A stretch of 64,000 nucleotides of DNA. It comes from Microbulbifer pacificus (GTDB lineage: Bacteria; Pseudomonadota; Gammaproteobacteria; Pseudomonadales; Cellvibrionaceae). The DNA lies in contig NZ_CP137555.1 in the NCBI RefSeq assembly GCF_033723955.1, positions 1,241,001-1,305,000 of the forward strand. Direction: 5' to 3'. The position numbers were made by a program, and so were the translations under genes. Shown in pieces: positions 1 through 8,737 of this stretch (positions are counted from its first letter, which is position 1; each line of letters begins with the position of its first letter). The notes below the pieces were generated by a model. That model was not told the origin of the DNA and made no database searches. It was given only the letters and a program-made list of their open reading frames with translations.

Positions 1-1232
1 ATCTGCGGCAGTTTTTTCAGGCTGCAGTGGTGCTGAGTGACATCGGTAGTAATGTTCTTGTAGTTGTTCATGACATCGACATTGATGATGCCGACTCCTT
101 CGTTTTCGATACACAGCTTCAGATCATCCGGCAGCTTGCCGTCGACCATTTTTTTCTTGTCCACGGCACCGTCCCACATCACGTCGGGCAGGCTGCCGGT
201 CAGGCCGAACTTGGCGATTTTCAGGGCCTTCAGTTCCATGTGGTCCGGAGAGGTACCGCCGCCGGTGAAGGTGTTGTTGTAGATGTAGATACCTTCCGGG
301 TAGGGGTCGAAGTTTTCCTGGGTGGACTTGTCGCTGTAGTAACCGGCGGCAAAATAGCTGCTGACGATCACGTTGGCGGTGTCGTTATCGGAAATTTCGT
401 TGTTGAAAATTTCCACATAGTCATTGGAGTTGATGACCACACCGGAACCCGCCGGTACGGCGGCTACCGGAGTGCCATCGTGGCCGAAGTTATCGGTGTT
501 GTTCTTGTACACCTTGTTGTTGTACACGCGGGTGCTGTGGCCCGGCTGCGGCAGGTTCGGCATGTTGAACACCAGGATACCGCCGGTGTTGTTGGTAGCG
601 ACGTTGTCGTACACGTCGGCGCCGATGGTGTTCTCGATCTCGATACCGGCAACGTTGAACTCGGCGCGGTTGTTACGCACGATCACGTTGCGGGACTGGC
701 CCACATAGATACCGGCGTCGGATGCACCGATGGCCACATTGCCTTCCAGCAGGGTGTTCTCGGTCTGCACCGGGTAGATACCGTAGGCGCCGTTCTCGGT
801 AGACGGGCCATTGGTCCACTCCACGCGGATATTGCGGATGATGATGTTCTTGCCTTCGTTCACCTTCAGCGCGTCGCCGATGGTGTCTTCGATGGCCAGA
901 TCCTCGAGGGTGAAGTCGCTGGCGTTCACCAACAGGCCTTCTGCGCCCTGAATCTGGTCCTTGAAGGACAGGATGGTTTTGTCCATGCCAGCCCCGCGAA
1001 TGGTCACGCCGTCCACATTCAGGGACAGGCTGCGGTTCAGCTGGTAGTGGCCTTCCGGAATTTCGATCACGTCACCGGGCTGTGCCTGGATCAGCTGCTT
1101 GAGCAGTTGCTTCTGGAAATCTGCAGACGCCGCGGATGCTTCCGGTGCCCCGTTGCTATTGCCGTTGTCCTGGGAACAGGCCGCCGCCAGTGCTGCAATT
1201 ATCGCAACACCCAATTTGACTGGTGCTTTCAT
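1..1232 (-). CDS. Parallel beta-helix repeat lipoprotein (3' end outside window)
   Basis: The minus-strand reading frame opens with a signal peptide ending in a lipobox (LAAAC, Cys at about residue 19), so this is a predicted lipoprotein. After a short polar linker come many short repeats with Asn ladders and G-I-x-[IV] turns, such as GIYVGQSRNVIVRNN and GIEIENTIGADVYDN, typical of right-handed parallel beta-helices. This resembles the single-domain beta-helix lipoproteins often found next to a di-heme c-type cytochrome gene; that partner would lie to the left and cannot be checked. About 410 codons are visible with no stop. The ATG chosen is the only one that gives a signal sequence. The substrate is unknown. 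The long frame on the opposite strand is only its mirror. Confidence 0.8.
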   Translation of the reverse strand, partial: MKAPVKLGVAIIAALAAACSQDNGNSNGAPEASAASADFQKQLLKQLIQAQPGDVIEIPEGHYQLNRSLSLNVDGVTIRGAGMDKTILSFKDQIQGAEGLLVNASDFTLEDLAIEDTIGDALKVNEGKNIIIRNIRVEWTNGPSTENGAYGIYPVQTENTLLEGNVAIGASDAGIYVGQSRNVIVRNNRAEFNVAGIEIENTIGADVYDNVATNNTGGILVFNMPNLPQPGHSTRVYNNKVYKNNTDNFGHDGTPVAAVPAGSGVVINSNDYVEIFNNEISDNDTANVIVSSYFAAGYYSDKSTQENFDPYPEGIYIYNNTFTGGGTSPDHMELKALKIAKFGLTGSLPDVMWDGAVDKKKMVDGKLPDDLKLCIENEGVGIINVDVMNNYKNITTDVTQHHCSLKKLPQ

Positions 1233-1387
1233 GGATTCTCCCGCTTTCCTTATTCGAATGTTTTTTTACAGTTATTTGTCGAGCACATCCGGTTCAGACC
1301 GCGACCGGATTGGTGGCATAACCGGCACCCCCCACCGGCGCTGCTTAGAACGCCGATTTATGACTATCGTTAGGCCATCAGTGTTAT

Positions 1388-1405
1388 TTGGTACGACTGT
1401 ACCAA
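1388..1405. promoter_or_regulatory. 18-bp inverted repeat upstream of the beta-helix gene
   Basis: TTGGTAC-GACT-GTACCAA is a perfect 7-4-7 inverted repeat about 160 bp upstream of the beta-helix start codon. It lies in a stretch without genes (about 1233-1577). Symmetry, size and position fit an operator for a dimeric repressor. The regulator is not identified in this window. Nothing else was recognised in the gap. Confidence 0.45.
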
Positions 1406-1577
1406 TTTCGAGGCGTAAAAAATGTCGATTGCCGTCGGCCGGATACTATCCAATGGTCATATAAGCAGCAACCGATAAAGCGGAACTCTGTCTCGTTTTA
1501 ACCAAAGAGCACGCGACCGGAAGGTCAAAACCAGTCAAAAAATACGCAACCGAGATCTTGCCCGCGGCAACAGGCTA

Positions 1578-1614
1578 AATAAAAACCCGCGCAGAGGCGA
1601 ACTCCACGCGGGTT
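1578..1614 (-). terminator. Rho-independent terminator of the Yip1 gene
   Basis: The stem pairs AACCCGCG with CGCGGGTT. On the minus strand it is followed by a T-rich run, just past the Yip1 stop codon. Confidence 0.75.
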
Positions 1615-1667
1615 GCATTCTCATCGCGACGGCAGTTCACTGGTCCGTCGCGGAAATTACGATCACC

Positions 1668-2270
1668 TCAGTGCTGGAACACCGGCGCCGCCACAAAGCT
1701 CCAGAACAGCACCGTGGATACCATCACCACCACCACCATCACCAGGCATACCGTTACCACCGCACTGGCAAACAGGAAACCGCGCTCCTCGGATACATTC
1801 ATCACGATGGGAATACCCACATACAACAGGTAAACGGCGTAAGCGACCGCCACCGTTGCCAGCAGGATATCCAGCCACAGGACCGGGTAGAGACCGGCGG
1901 CGCCGGCGATGAAAATCGGTGTTGCAGTGAATCCCGCGATGACCATCCCCTTCATCGGGTTGGTTTTGGCCCCGTAGGTTTTTGCCATCCAGTGGATAAA
2001 GTAACCCACGGCAATCACTGCCAGAATCATGGTGACATAGAACACCGCCACCAGAGAGAGTGCACTATTGCTGGTCAGCGTGCGCACTTGCCCGCCACTG
2101 CCAATATTCCAGCCGATTTCCGTGGTACCGAAATACCAACAGAGCGCCGGCAGTAGCGCGAGAACGATGACGTAAGGGATCTGGCGGTTGAGCCCTTTTT
2201 CAGAAAGACCGGCAATTTCTTGCCACTGCCTGCGGGGTTGTACCATCAGGCCGTAGAGATGATTCAGCAT
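1668..2270 (-). CDS. Yip1-family inner-membrane protein
   Basis: About 200 residues with a short cytoplasmic N-terminus containing the P-R-x-x-W-x-x-I pattern usual in bacterial Yip1/DUF1282 (YohC-like) proteins. About five hydrophobic segments follow, at roughly residues 33-50, 70-95, 110-130, 132-155 and 170-192. The start chosen is the ATG seven bases after AGGAG. Two other in-frame starts lie upstream, GTG at 2285 and ATG at 2276, but the shine-dalgarno overlaps or touches them. The molecular role of the family in bacteria is not established. It has its own terminator and appears to be a single-gene transcript. Confidence 0.8.
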   Translation of the reverse strand: MLNHLYGLMVQPRRQWQEIAGLSEKGLNRQIPYVIVLALLPALCWYFGTTEIGWNIGSGGQVRTLTSNSALSLVAVFYVTMILAVIAVGYFIHWMAKTYGAKTNPMKGMVIAGFTATPIFIAGAAGLYPVLWLDILLATVAVAYAVYLLYVGIPIVMNVSEERGFLFASAVVTVCLVMVVVVMVSTVLFWSFVAAPVFQH

Positions 2271-2615
2271 TCCCATTCTCCTCACTCGCGAGGAACCTCA
2301 CGGCTTGTGGCCGCGGGGGAGAGCCTTTTATGGAGCCACAGCCCTGATTCGACTCCTGTGTCTCAAATTGATCTGGATACTACTTGTCAAAGTGAGGGAT
2401 ACCGCCAAAGGCTATTCCCAAAGTTCCAGCTTATTATTTGTGCGCGCTTTCAAACGCTTGCTTACCGTTTTCCGCACGGATTCGCGCGGCTACCAGCCCT
2501 GAACACCTCATCGCAACTGACTCGTTTTAAGAGTCTTTTCCACAAGATTTCCCGGGTTCCATAACGTTGTAACACCTCGGTCATGCAAGTCAACGAAGCC
2601 GGTTTAAAAGCCACA
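2271..2615. other. Intergenic region upstream of the Yip1 gene
   Basis: Roughly 345 bases between the Yip1 start and the ilvE terminator. No convincing ORF, RNA gene or repeat was found. It presumably holds the Yip1 promoter, but no clear hexamer pair stands out. Confidence 0.4.
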
Positions 2616-2655
2616 AATAAAAATGCGGCCGTTTCCCCTGGAAACAACCGCATTT
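2616..2655 (-). terminator. Terminator downstream of ilvE
   Basis: AAATGCGG pairs with CCGCATTT around an inner GTTTCC/GGAAAC hairpin. On the minus strand a TTTTTATTT run follows. Confidence 0.75.
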
Positions 2656-2768
2656 CAAAGAGTGCTACCTAATCACTCGACCATAGTTTTGGGGCATGAT
2701 TATCAGCAGGGGCAGGAAAAAAGCCGCCGGGAATTTTTTCGCACACCAGGAAAAGGAGCGGATGAATG

Positions 2769-3833
2769 TCAGAACCTCGCCACCTGCACCATTTGCATCC
2801 AGCCGAATCGGTCTTCCGCCCGCCCCTCCTGGATATCCAGTAACGCCTGGCGCAGCTGTGTCGCAACCGGTCCCGGCGCCTGCGCCAGGCGGTAGCGCTG
2901 TTCGCTATCTCCCAGCTCACTGATGGGGCTCACGATGGCCGCGGTGCCACAGGCAAAGGCTTCACTGCAGGTGCCGGATGCCACCAGTTTCAGCAGGTCA
3001 TCGATATCAATTTCACGTTCGTGTACTTCAATCCCCAGGTCCCGAGCCAGTGTCAGCAGTGACTCCCGGGTGACACCTTCCAGAATCGAGCCATTGAGCG
3101 CCGGGGTGTGCAACGCGCCGTCCATCACTGCGAAGAAATTCATCCCCGAGAGTTCGTCAACGGTGCGACGGTTGCCCGGGTTGAGCCACAGTGACTGGTC
3201 GTACCCCCGCGCCTTGAGCTGGGAAATACTCAGTAGGGACGCGGCGTAATTGCCCCCCACCTTGGCATCGCCGGTGCCACCGACCGCGGCGCGGCTGTCT
3301 TCACGCTCCACCCACAGACGCATATTGCCGGGGTGGTAGGCTTCAGACGGACTGGCAATGACATAGAACTCATAGGCACGGCTGGCCGTGACCGACAGAT
3401 CCGGCTGGGTACCCATGAGGAAGGGGCGGATATACAGGGATTCGCCGCTGTTGCCGGGTACCAGGCCGGCGCAGTGCGCCACCACGACACGCACCGCATC
3501 CATAAACAGCGTTTCAGGTACCGGTGGCATACACAGGCGCTGTGCGGAGTGCGCCATGCGCGCGGCATTGCGCTCAGGGCGGAACAGCCCGACACCGCTG
3601 CCGCAACGATAGGCCTTGAGGCCCTCAAAACAGGACTGCGCGTAGTGCAGGACCTTGGCGGCGGGATCCAGTGCCAATGGGCCATAGGGTATCAGCTCAC
3701 CGTCACTCCAGCGGCCGTCCTGGTAGCGGGCGCGGAACATGACCGGGGCCATGACGGTTCCGAAGCCCAGCCTTTCCGGCATCTCGAATCCCCGCAGGCT
3801 GGCGATGGCTTCCGGTTGTATTTTTATGCTCAC
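2769..3833 (-). CDS. ilvE: Branched-chain amino acid aminotransferase (class IV PLP)
   Basis: A 354-residue fold-type IV aminotransferase of the longer (BCAT-type) subfamily. It interconverts leucine, isoleucine and valine with their 2-oxo acids using 2-oxoglutarate/glutamate in the cytoplasm. Visible signatures are HYAQSCFEGLKAYR (about residues 63-76), the PLP lysine in DAKVGGNYAAS (Lys191), LNGSILEGVTRESLL in the C-terminal half and the ACGTAAIVSPI stretch. Translation most likely starts at a GTG preceded by GGGAGA at good spacing; no ATG lies nearby in frame. It is transcribed alone, with a hairpin terminator downstream and a long leader region upstream. The exact substrate range cannot be read from the sequence. 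Confidence 0.93.
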   Translation of the reverse strand: MSIKIQPEAIASLRGFEMPERLGFGTVMAPVMFRARYQDGRWSDGELIPYGPLALDPAAKVLHYAQSCFEGLKAYRCGSGVGLFRPERNAARMAHSAQRLCMPPVPETLFMDAVRVVVAHCAGLVPGNSGESLYIRPFLMGTQPDLSVTASRAYEFYVIASPSEAYHPGNMRLWVEREDSRAAVGGTGDAKVGGNYAASLLSISQLKARGYDQSLWLNPGNRRTVDELSGMNFFAVMDGALHTPALNGSILEGVTRESLLTLARDLGIEVHEREIDIDDLLKLVASGTCSEAFACGTAAIVSPISELGDSEQRYRLAQAPGPVATQLRQALLDIQEGRAEDRFGWMQMVQVARF

Positions 3834-4564
3834 AAAGCTCTCCCACTGACGATTGCACAGTTTCGCTCTAACCCGCGAATTATGACCTTAAAACCCAGCC
3901 AATCCAAACACACCAACCACCAAATCGGGCTAACGAGCAATATTTCAGACAGTTTCACCCACAAAATAGGATGAGTTCCATCCTCAACAGCGAAAACCTC
4001 GGCAAAGCAAATAACCAGGCCCACCGCACAAGCTAGCCCGGCCGGCGCAATCGCGCGCCCACATCTGACACCCGTTGCATCCCCGGAGAAATTATTGGCA
4101 TCGGCTTTTGTGAGATCGCCCTTCCCGCATCCTTGCGACTGCCAGACTCAATGAACCCTGAACCGATCGCCACCCCACCTGCAACACACGTATTCCCGGG
4201 CTATCGCGCAATGGCGCCCTTCCCTACGCGGGGAAGTAAAGCGCGAAAATTCGTTGGCTATACTCAGAAATACATGGGCGGTGCTCGCCAAATGCAAGAG
4301 AAACCGATGCCAGGTTGCAGATTGTGCAGCCGGAAAAGGTCTCTCGGCACCAAAGCCCAGCGTCGATATCGACAACACACCGGGAAACCGGCAGGAAAGT
4401 GAACGAACCACACTTCAGGGAGAGAAGTTCCGCGCAACCGGGGTTGCCGCAGACGCCCTGCGTCTGAATAAACACCGGCTATTCGACGGAATTCGCGCTT
4501 ACCGTGCCTCCGCCCAGCGGATGCCGGCAGGCCTGGAACAACATGGAATGGAAGTGGTTCAACC
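3834..4564. other. Divergent promoter region between ilvE and the 13-gene block
   Basis: About 730 bases separate ilvE (leftward) from the first gene of the large envelope block (rightward). Short frames exist on both strands but lack good start signals and recognisable protein character. A small inverted repeat AGGAT-GAGTTCC-ATCCT lies near 3968-3984. Promoters for both directions must lie here, but none can be assigned with confidence. Its length leaves room for a regulatory RNA; I see no known riboswitch or T-box. Confidence 0.4.
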
Positions 4565-5872
4565 GTGACACAGACAGATACCAGCAACGCAATTGCTATC
4601 GGCTTGATGTTTACAGCCTCAGCTCTGCTGTGTGGCTCTGTTGCGGCGGAAGAAATCTCCGCTCTCGACTCTGCCGTAAACAACGCCAAGGCTCCTCCGG
4701 CGGCTTATATTGAAGCCGCCTCAAAACCACTGGAAAAACCCACGCGGCAGCTGCGCCCGTCAAAAGCAGCCAATGATTACCGTGATCGCATAGAGGAAAT
4801 GGAAGCCGAATTCGGTGCCTACGGTGCCGGCATTGATGAACAACTCACTGGGCTGGGTACCGCCCTGCAACGCAGTGGCGCACACGAGGAAGCCATCACC
4901 CAGTTCCGCCGCGCGATGCTGATCAACCGGGTAAACGAAGGGCTCTACTCCCTGAATCAGGTGCCAATGATCGAGCACATGATCGAAAGCCAGATCGCCC
5001 TGAATCAGTGGGAGGAAGCCAACGACAACCAGGAATACCTGTTCTGGCTGCATGCAAAAAATTACGGGGAAAAAGACCCGCGCATGCTGCCCATCATCAA
5101 TCAGCTGAGCAGCTGGCACCTGCAGGCATACATTGATGAACAGGGCACGACACTATTCGAGCACCTGATCAATGCCACCAACCTTTACGCGCTGGCGGTG
5201 GACATCATTTCACAGAATTTTGGTGCCAATGACCTGCGGCTGGTGGATGCATTGCGCGGCCTCAAAGCCACCAATTATTACCTCGCCACCTATGACGGTG
5301 AACCGCAGGAAACAGTGGTAATCAATACCAGTTTTGGCGGTGGCGACCTCAGCCCGGACCGGCGTGCACAGCTCGATCACTACCGTATGAACAGCTTCAG
5401 TTCCGGTAAAACGGCGATCACCAAGATCATGGATGTGTACCAGAAAAACCCGGCATCACCGCCGGCGGCCTCCGCCAAGGCCAAGGTGGAACTGGGAGAC
5501 TGGTACATGATGTTCAATAAGTGGCACTCCGCCCGCGAAACCTACGGCGAGGCCTACCAGGCTCTGTGGGACAACGGCGCCACCAACCGGGAAATCGAGG
5601 AAATTTTCGGGCGCCCCGCCGCACTGCCGACCCTGCCATTTCTGGAAGAAGATCGCGAGGTGCTGGCAAATTCCTACGTTACGGTTTCCTACGATGTGAC
5701 CGCGTTTGGCAAGGCGCGCAATATCCGCATCATCAGCGCCAAGCCGGAAGACAAGGTCAGTATTCGCTCGCGGGTGCGCAATGCATTGCAGAAGGCCAAG
5801 TTCCGCCCGCGGTTTGAAAATGGCGAGCCGGTGGAAACCACCGGTATCGTGCAGAAATTTGTTTTTGAGTGA
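4565..5872 (+). CDS. Periplasmic helical-repeat protein with TonB_C-like domain
   Basis: 435 residues. An N-terminal signal peptide (cleavage near VAA-EE, residue 28) is followed by a long alpha-helical region with TPR-like pairs, for example AITQFRRAMLINRV. The C-terminal 70 residues resemble the TonB C-terminal domain (VTVSYDVTAFGKARNIRI, then RSRVRNALQKAKFRP and a final beta strand). There is no N-terminal membrane anchor with the usual proline-rich span, so it is not a classical TonB. It more likely uses the TonB_C fold for binding inside the periplasm. The start is GTG; the next ATG would leave an uncharged, poor signal peptide. It is the first gene of the block, 176 bases ahead of the next, so shared transcription is likely but not certain. 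Confidence 0.7.
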   Translation: MTQTDTSNAIAIGLMFTASALLCGSVAAEEISALDSAVNNAKAPPAAYIEAASKPLEKPTRQLRPSKAANDYRDRIEEMEAEFGAYGAGIDEQLTGLGTALQRSGAHEEAITQFRRAMLINRVNEGLYSLNQVPMIEHMIESQIALNQWEEANDNQEYLFWLHAKNYGEKDPRMLPIINQLSSWHLQAYIDEQGTTLFEHLINATNLYALAVDIISQNFGANDLRLVDALRGLKATNYYLATYDGEPQETVVINTSFGGGDLSPDRRAQLDHYRMNSFSSGKTAITKIMDVYQKNPASPPAASAKAKVELGDWYMMFNKWHSARETYGEAYQALWDNGATNREIEEIFGRPAALPTLPFLEEDREVLANSYVTVSYDVTAFGKARNIRIISAKPEDKVSIRSRVRNALQKAKFRPRFENGEPVETTGIVQKFVFE

Positions 5873-5998
5873 AGCAATCGTGTTCGACTGATGTAGCGAT
5901 GTTGGTTTGAGTCTGACGAGTACAGTGAAAACTGGCAGAAAATGATTTCTGCCGGGCAAACCTGAAAAGACAAAAACTGTCGAACGGAGAACAGGAAA

Positions 5999-6026
5999 CG
6001 GGCCGCTGCGATTTCGCCGCGGCCCG
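5999..6026. repeat. GC-rich stem-loop in the leader of the Ser-rich lipoprotein gene
   Basis: CGGGCCGC pairs perfectly with GCGGCCCG across a 12-base loop. It ends about 10 bases before the shine-dalgarno CAGGAG. No T-run follows, so it is not a standard terminator. It could modulate translation or protect mRNA between the first and second genes. Confidence 0.45.
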
Positions 6027-6048
6027 TGAATGCATCAGGAGATGACCC

Positions 6049-7410
6049 ATGGCATTACGGAAGATCGCGCAGCGCTTTAACCATTCATCCATTCACTCCC
6101 AACATTTGCGCTGGCAAACCCTGGCCTCTGTTGTGGTACTGGCTGCGGTCATCAGTGGCTGTAAAAACCAGCAGACACAGCAGCAGCCACCGGCGCAGCC
6201 ACAACAGTCTCAATCGCAATCGTCCAGCTCGTCGCAATCGCAATCGCAATCCCAGTCGCAGTCGTCCAGCTCGTCTTCCAGCCAGTCGCAATCGAGCCCA
6301 TCTACGGCCAGCAGCATGCCTTCGCCGAGCTCACCAAGCAGTAGCCGCAGCCCGAGCATGTCCACGGCGAGTAGCCGCTCACAGCCGAATACCTCGTTCC
6401 CGAGCATCGACTCCAGCGACCGCTCCAGCCAGGAGTCCAGCACATCCTCTTCCCAAAGTGGGGAGGAATCCGCGCGGCAGTCCCGCTCCCAGAGCAGCAG
6501 TGACGGCGAACCCACCGCCAGCAGAAACCCGTCGACACCGGTGTACAGCGAGTCCGACCAGCGCCCGGAAGAATCCCGCATGCCACCGGATCCGTCTTCC
6601 AACAAGGAGGGCCAACCGCCGGATGAGGTCGACTTCTCCGAAGAGCAGGAAACGGCCAGCAGCAGCTCTTCTTCGAGTTCGTCCTCCAGTTCATCTTCAA
6701 GCGCTTCGAGCAGCGCATCGGCCAGCAGCACCAGTAGCGCTTCCGCCAGCGGTGCGCCAAGCAGTGCCTCCAGCAGCGCGCCGTCCAGCAGTTCTGCGGC
6801 GGGCGCCCAGGGCGGCGGGCAGAGCGGAGGCCAGTCCACCGCTGCCGCCGGCGGCCAATCCGGTGGCGGTGCGCCAGCCACTGCTTCCAGCGCCGGCAGC
6901 CCTCCCAGTGGTGGCGGCGCTCCCAATGAAGCGCCGATGAGTTCCTCCGAGCGCGTGGCGGAACTGGAGGGACGCTTCGAATCCACCATGGCCACTTACG
7001 ACGGCATGATCCTGCGCGAGCGGGACTACGTGCGCAACCGTCCCGCTTCCGCCGAGGATGAATCGGCGGAGGATGAAGTGCCACCCGGGGAATCCCTGGA
7101 AGACCTGATCGCGGACGCAGAAAGTGCGTTACCGCCCGCACCGCCCGCTGGCGGCGGTGAACCCGGCGGCGGCCCGGAGGAAAACAACTCCAGCGGACAG
7201 GCAACCGGTCCCGGCCTACCCACCAAGGGCCGCAAAGGCGAATTCGACCACACCAATACCGCAGCGGTTGTACCGGCAGATATCCCCACCGGCGATGACG
7301 ACGATGTGGTCGCACGCCAGATTCGCGAAGCTGCCACTCGCGAATCCGATCCGGAACTGCGGGAAAAACTCTGGGAAGAATATCGGAAATATAAAAAGAC
7401 TCAGAAATGA
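6049..7410 (+). CDS. Ser/Gln-rich low-complexity lipoprotein of the envelope block
   Basis: 453 residues. The signal peptide ends in a lipobox (VISGC, Cys38). Then come about 230 residues of extreme Ser/Gln-rich sequence: Q-S repeats encoded by CAATCG-like hexamers near 6210-6270, and runs of 12 or more serines near 6661-6700. A Gly/Ala/Ser linker follows. Only the last 150 residues look folded: a helical segment (VAELEGRFESTMATYDGMI) and an acidic C-terminal helix (GDDDDVVARQIREAATRESD). The layout suggests a lipid-anchored flexible tether carrying a small interaction module. It sits 30 bases before the next lipoprotein gene. The start ATG has CAGGAG eight bases upstream. No function can be assigned from the sequence. 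Confidence 0.75.
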   Translation: MALRKIAQRFNHSSIHSQHLRWQTLASVVVLAAVISGCKNQQTQQQPPAQPQQSQSQSSSSSQSQSQSQSQSSSSSSSQSQSSPSTASSMPSPSSPSSSRSPSMSTASSRSQPNTSFPSIDSSDRSSQESSTSSSQSGEESARQSRSQSSSDGEPTASRNPSTPVYSESDQRPEESRMPPDPSSNKEGQPPDEVDFSEEQETASSSSSSSSSSSSSSSASSSASASSTSSASASGAPSSASSSAPSSSSAAGAQGGGQSGGQSTAAAGGQSGGGAPATASSAGSPPSGGGAPNEAPMSSSERVAELEGRFESTMATYDGMILRERDYVRNRPASAEDESAEDEVPPGESLEDLIADAESALPPAPPAGGGEPGGGPEENNSSGQATGPGLPTKGRKGEFDHTNTAAVVPADIPTGDDDDVVARQIREAATRESDPELREKLWEEYRKYKKTQK

Positions 7411-7440
7411 AGATGACGAATCATCAGGGAGAGTAGTGAT

Positions 7441-8637
7441 ATGTTTTTCTCGCACACACGCAGCACCCTGTGCAGCCTGACGCTGGGCCTGCTGGTCCTC
7501 GCCGGCTGCACCACAACCGAGGTGCGCACCACCGCCTATACACCACTCACAGTGGAAGATACTGCCATAGCGGAAAACCGCCTGTTGGATGTGGGTATCA
7601 TCCAGTTCGATGCGGGCCTCGACCAGGAGGAAGAACTGGAAGAGGACGATCTGGTATTCCCGGAATTGCGCCATGCGGAATCCCGCTACATCGCCGTCAC
7701 CCTCGCGGATGCGGTGCAATCCAGTCAGGGCTGGGGCGCGGTGCGAGTCATTCCCAGTGCACGTACCAATATCGACGTTACTGTCACCGGGAAAATCGTG
7801 CAGTCCGATGGTGAGACCTTAACCGTGGATGTCACGGTTACCGACTCACGCGGCCAGGTGTGGTTTAGCAAGCAGTACACCGAGCAGGCATCCCACTACG
7901 CCTACGACCGTAAACATCCCACTGAGGGCGACGCGTTCCAGGGTATTTACAATCGTATTTCCAACGACATGTTGGTATACCGTCAGGGACTGTCCGATCA
8001 GTACATCGCGGAATTGCGCACCATTTCCGAAATCAAGTTCGCACAGAGCTTTTCTCCCACCGCGTTTGAACGCTATCTGGTACAGGACGACAAGGGTATC
8101 TACAAGCTCACCGCACTGCCCGCGGACAACGACCCGATGTTGATGCGCGTGCGCCAGATCCGCGAGCGCGACTATCTGTTCGTGGACACCCTGCAGGGCT
8201 ACTACGGTACGTTCGTCAAAACCATGGAGGCGCCCTATCAGGAGTGGCGCGCCATGAGTTACGAAGAAGTTAAGGAAATGCGTGAGCTCAAACGCAAGGC
8301 CCGCAATAACACCATTATGGGTGTGGCCGCGATCGTCGGTGGTATTGCCGCCGCCGGCGCCGGTGGCGGCGCTGCGCGCCAGGCGGGCAATGTGGCCGTG
8401 GCCGGTGGCGGCTATCTTGTAAAAAGCGGGTTCGACCGCCGCGCGGAAGCCAAAATGCACATCGAAGCCCTGCAGGAGCTCGGGGATTCGATGGAAGCGG
8501 AAGTGGAACCCCGCATCGTGGAACTGGAGGATCGTACCGTGACCCTTTCCGGCTCGGTGGAAAACCAGTACCAACAGTGGCGCGAGCTGCTGAAAGAAAT
8601 CTATGAGGTAGAAACCGGTGGTATGAGCGACATCTGA
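7441..8637 (+). CDS. Large lipoprotein of the envelope block, function unknown
   Basis: 398 residues with a lipobox (LVLAGC, Cys21). The N-terminal half (about 45-150) contains GIIQFDAGL, an acidic loop, then FPELRHAESRYIAVTLADAV and a beta-rich segment (VTVTGKIVQSDGETLTVDV). This recalls lipoproteins with a CsgG/LptE-like alpha/beta fold. A Gly/Ala-rich hydrophobic stretch near residues 298-325 (AAIVGGIAAAGAGGGAA) could insert in or lie along a membrane. The C-terminus is helical. It is co-oriented with the Ser-rich lipoprotein gene 30 bases upstream. I recognise no named family with certainty; the likely location is the periplasmic face of the outer membrane. Confidence 0.7.
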   Translation: MFFSHTRSTLCSLTLGLLVLAGCTTTEVRTTAYTPLTVEDTAIAENRLLDVGIIQFDAGLDQEEELEEDDLVFPELRHAESRYIAVTLADAVQSSQGWGAVRVIPSARTNIDVTVTGKIVQSDGETLTVDVTVTDSRGQVWFSKQYTEQASHYAYDRKHPTEGDAFQGIYNRISNDMLVYRQGLSDQYIAELRTISEIKFAQSFSPTAFERYLVQDDKGIYKLTALPADNDPMLMRVRQIRERDYLFVDTLQGYYGTFVKTMEAPYQEWRAMSYEEVKEMRELKRKARNNTIMGVAAIVGGIAAAGAGGGAARQAGNVAVAGGGYLVKSGFDRRAEAKMHIEALQELGDSMEAEVEPRIVELEDRTVTLSGSVENQYQQWRELLKEIYEVETGGMSDI

Positions 8638-8737
8638 TCCACCGGGAACTTCCCTGAACACACTCAGCCGGCAGTGGGTAAGGTATCAATTGCCACTGCC
8701 GACGGTCTGAAAATAACAGCGAACGGTGCGGAACATC

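Noticed and set aside
27..1373. Long plus-strand frame opposite the beta-helix gene
   Set aside because: It is low in complexity, rich in Val, Gly and His, and lacks a ribosome site. The minus strand encodes a clear lipoprotein signal and beta-helix repeats across the same bases.
2345..2380. tRNA-like stretch with TTCGACTC
   Set aside because: The flanking bases cannot form a T-arm and no acceptor or anticodon arm fits.
4254..4568. 104-codon frame whose TGA overlaps the GTG of the first gene of the large block
   Set aside because: The overlap looks like coupling, but the start would be TTG without a ribosome site and the protein has no recognisable character.
6210..7315. Long minus-strand frames opposite the Ser-rich lipoprotein gene
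   Set aside because: They are Leu/Glu/Asp- or Arg/Trp/Cys-rich mirrors of the Ser/Gln repeat coding sequence, with no start signals.
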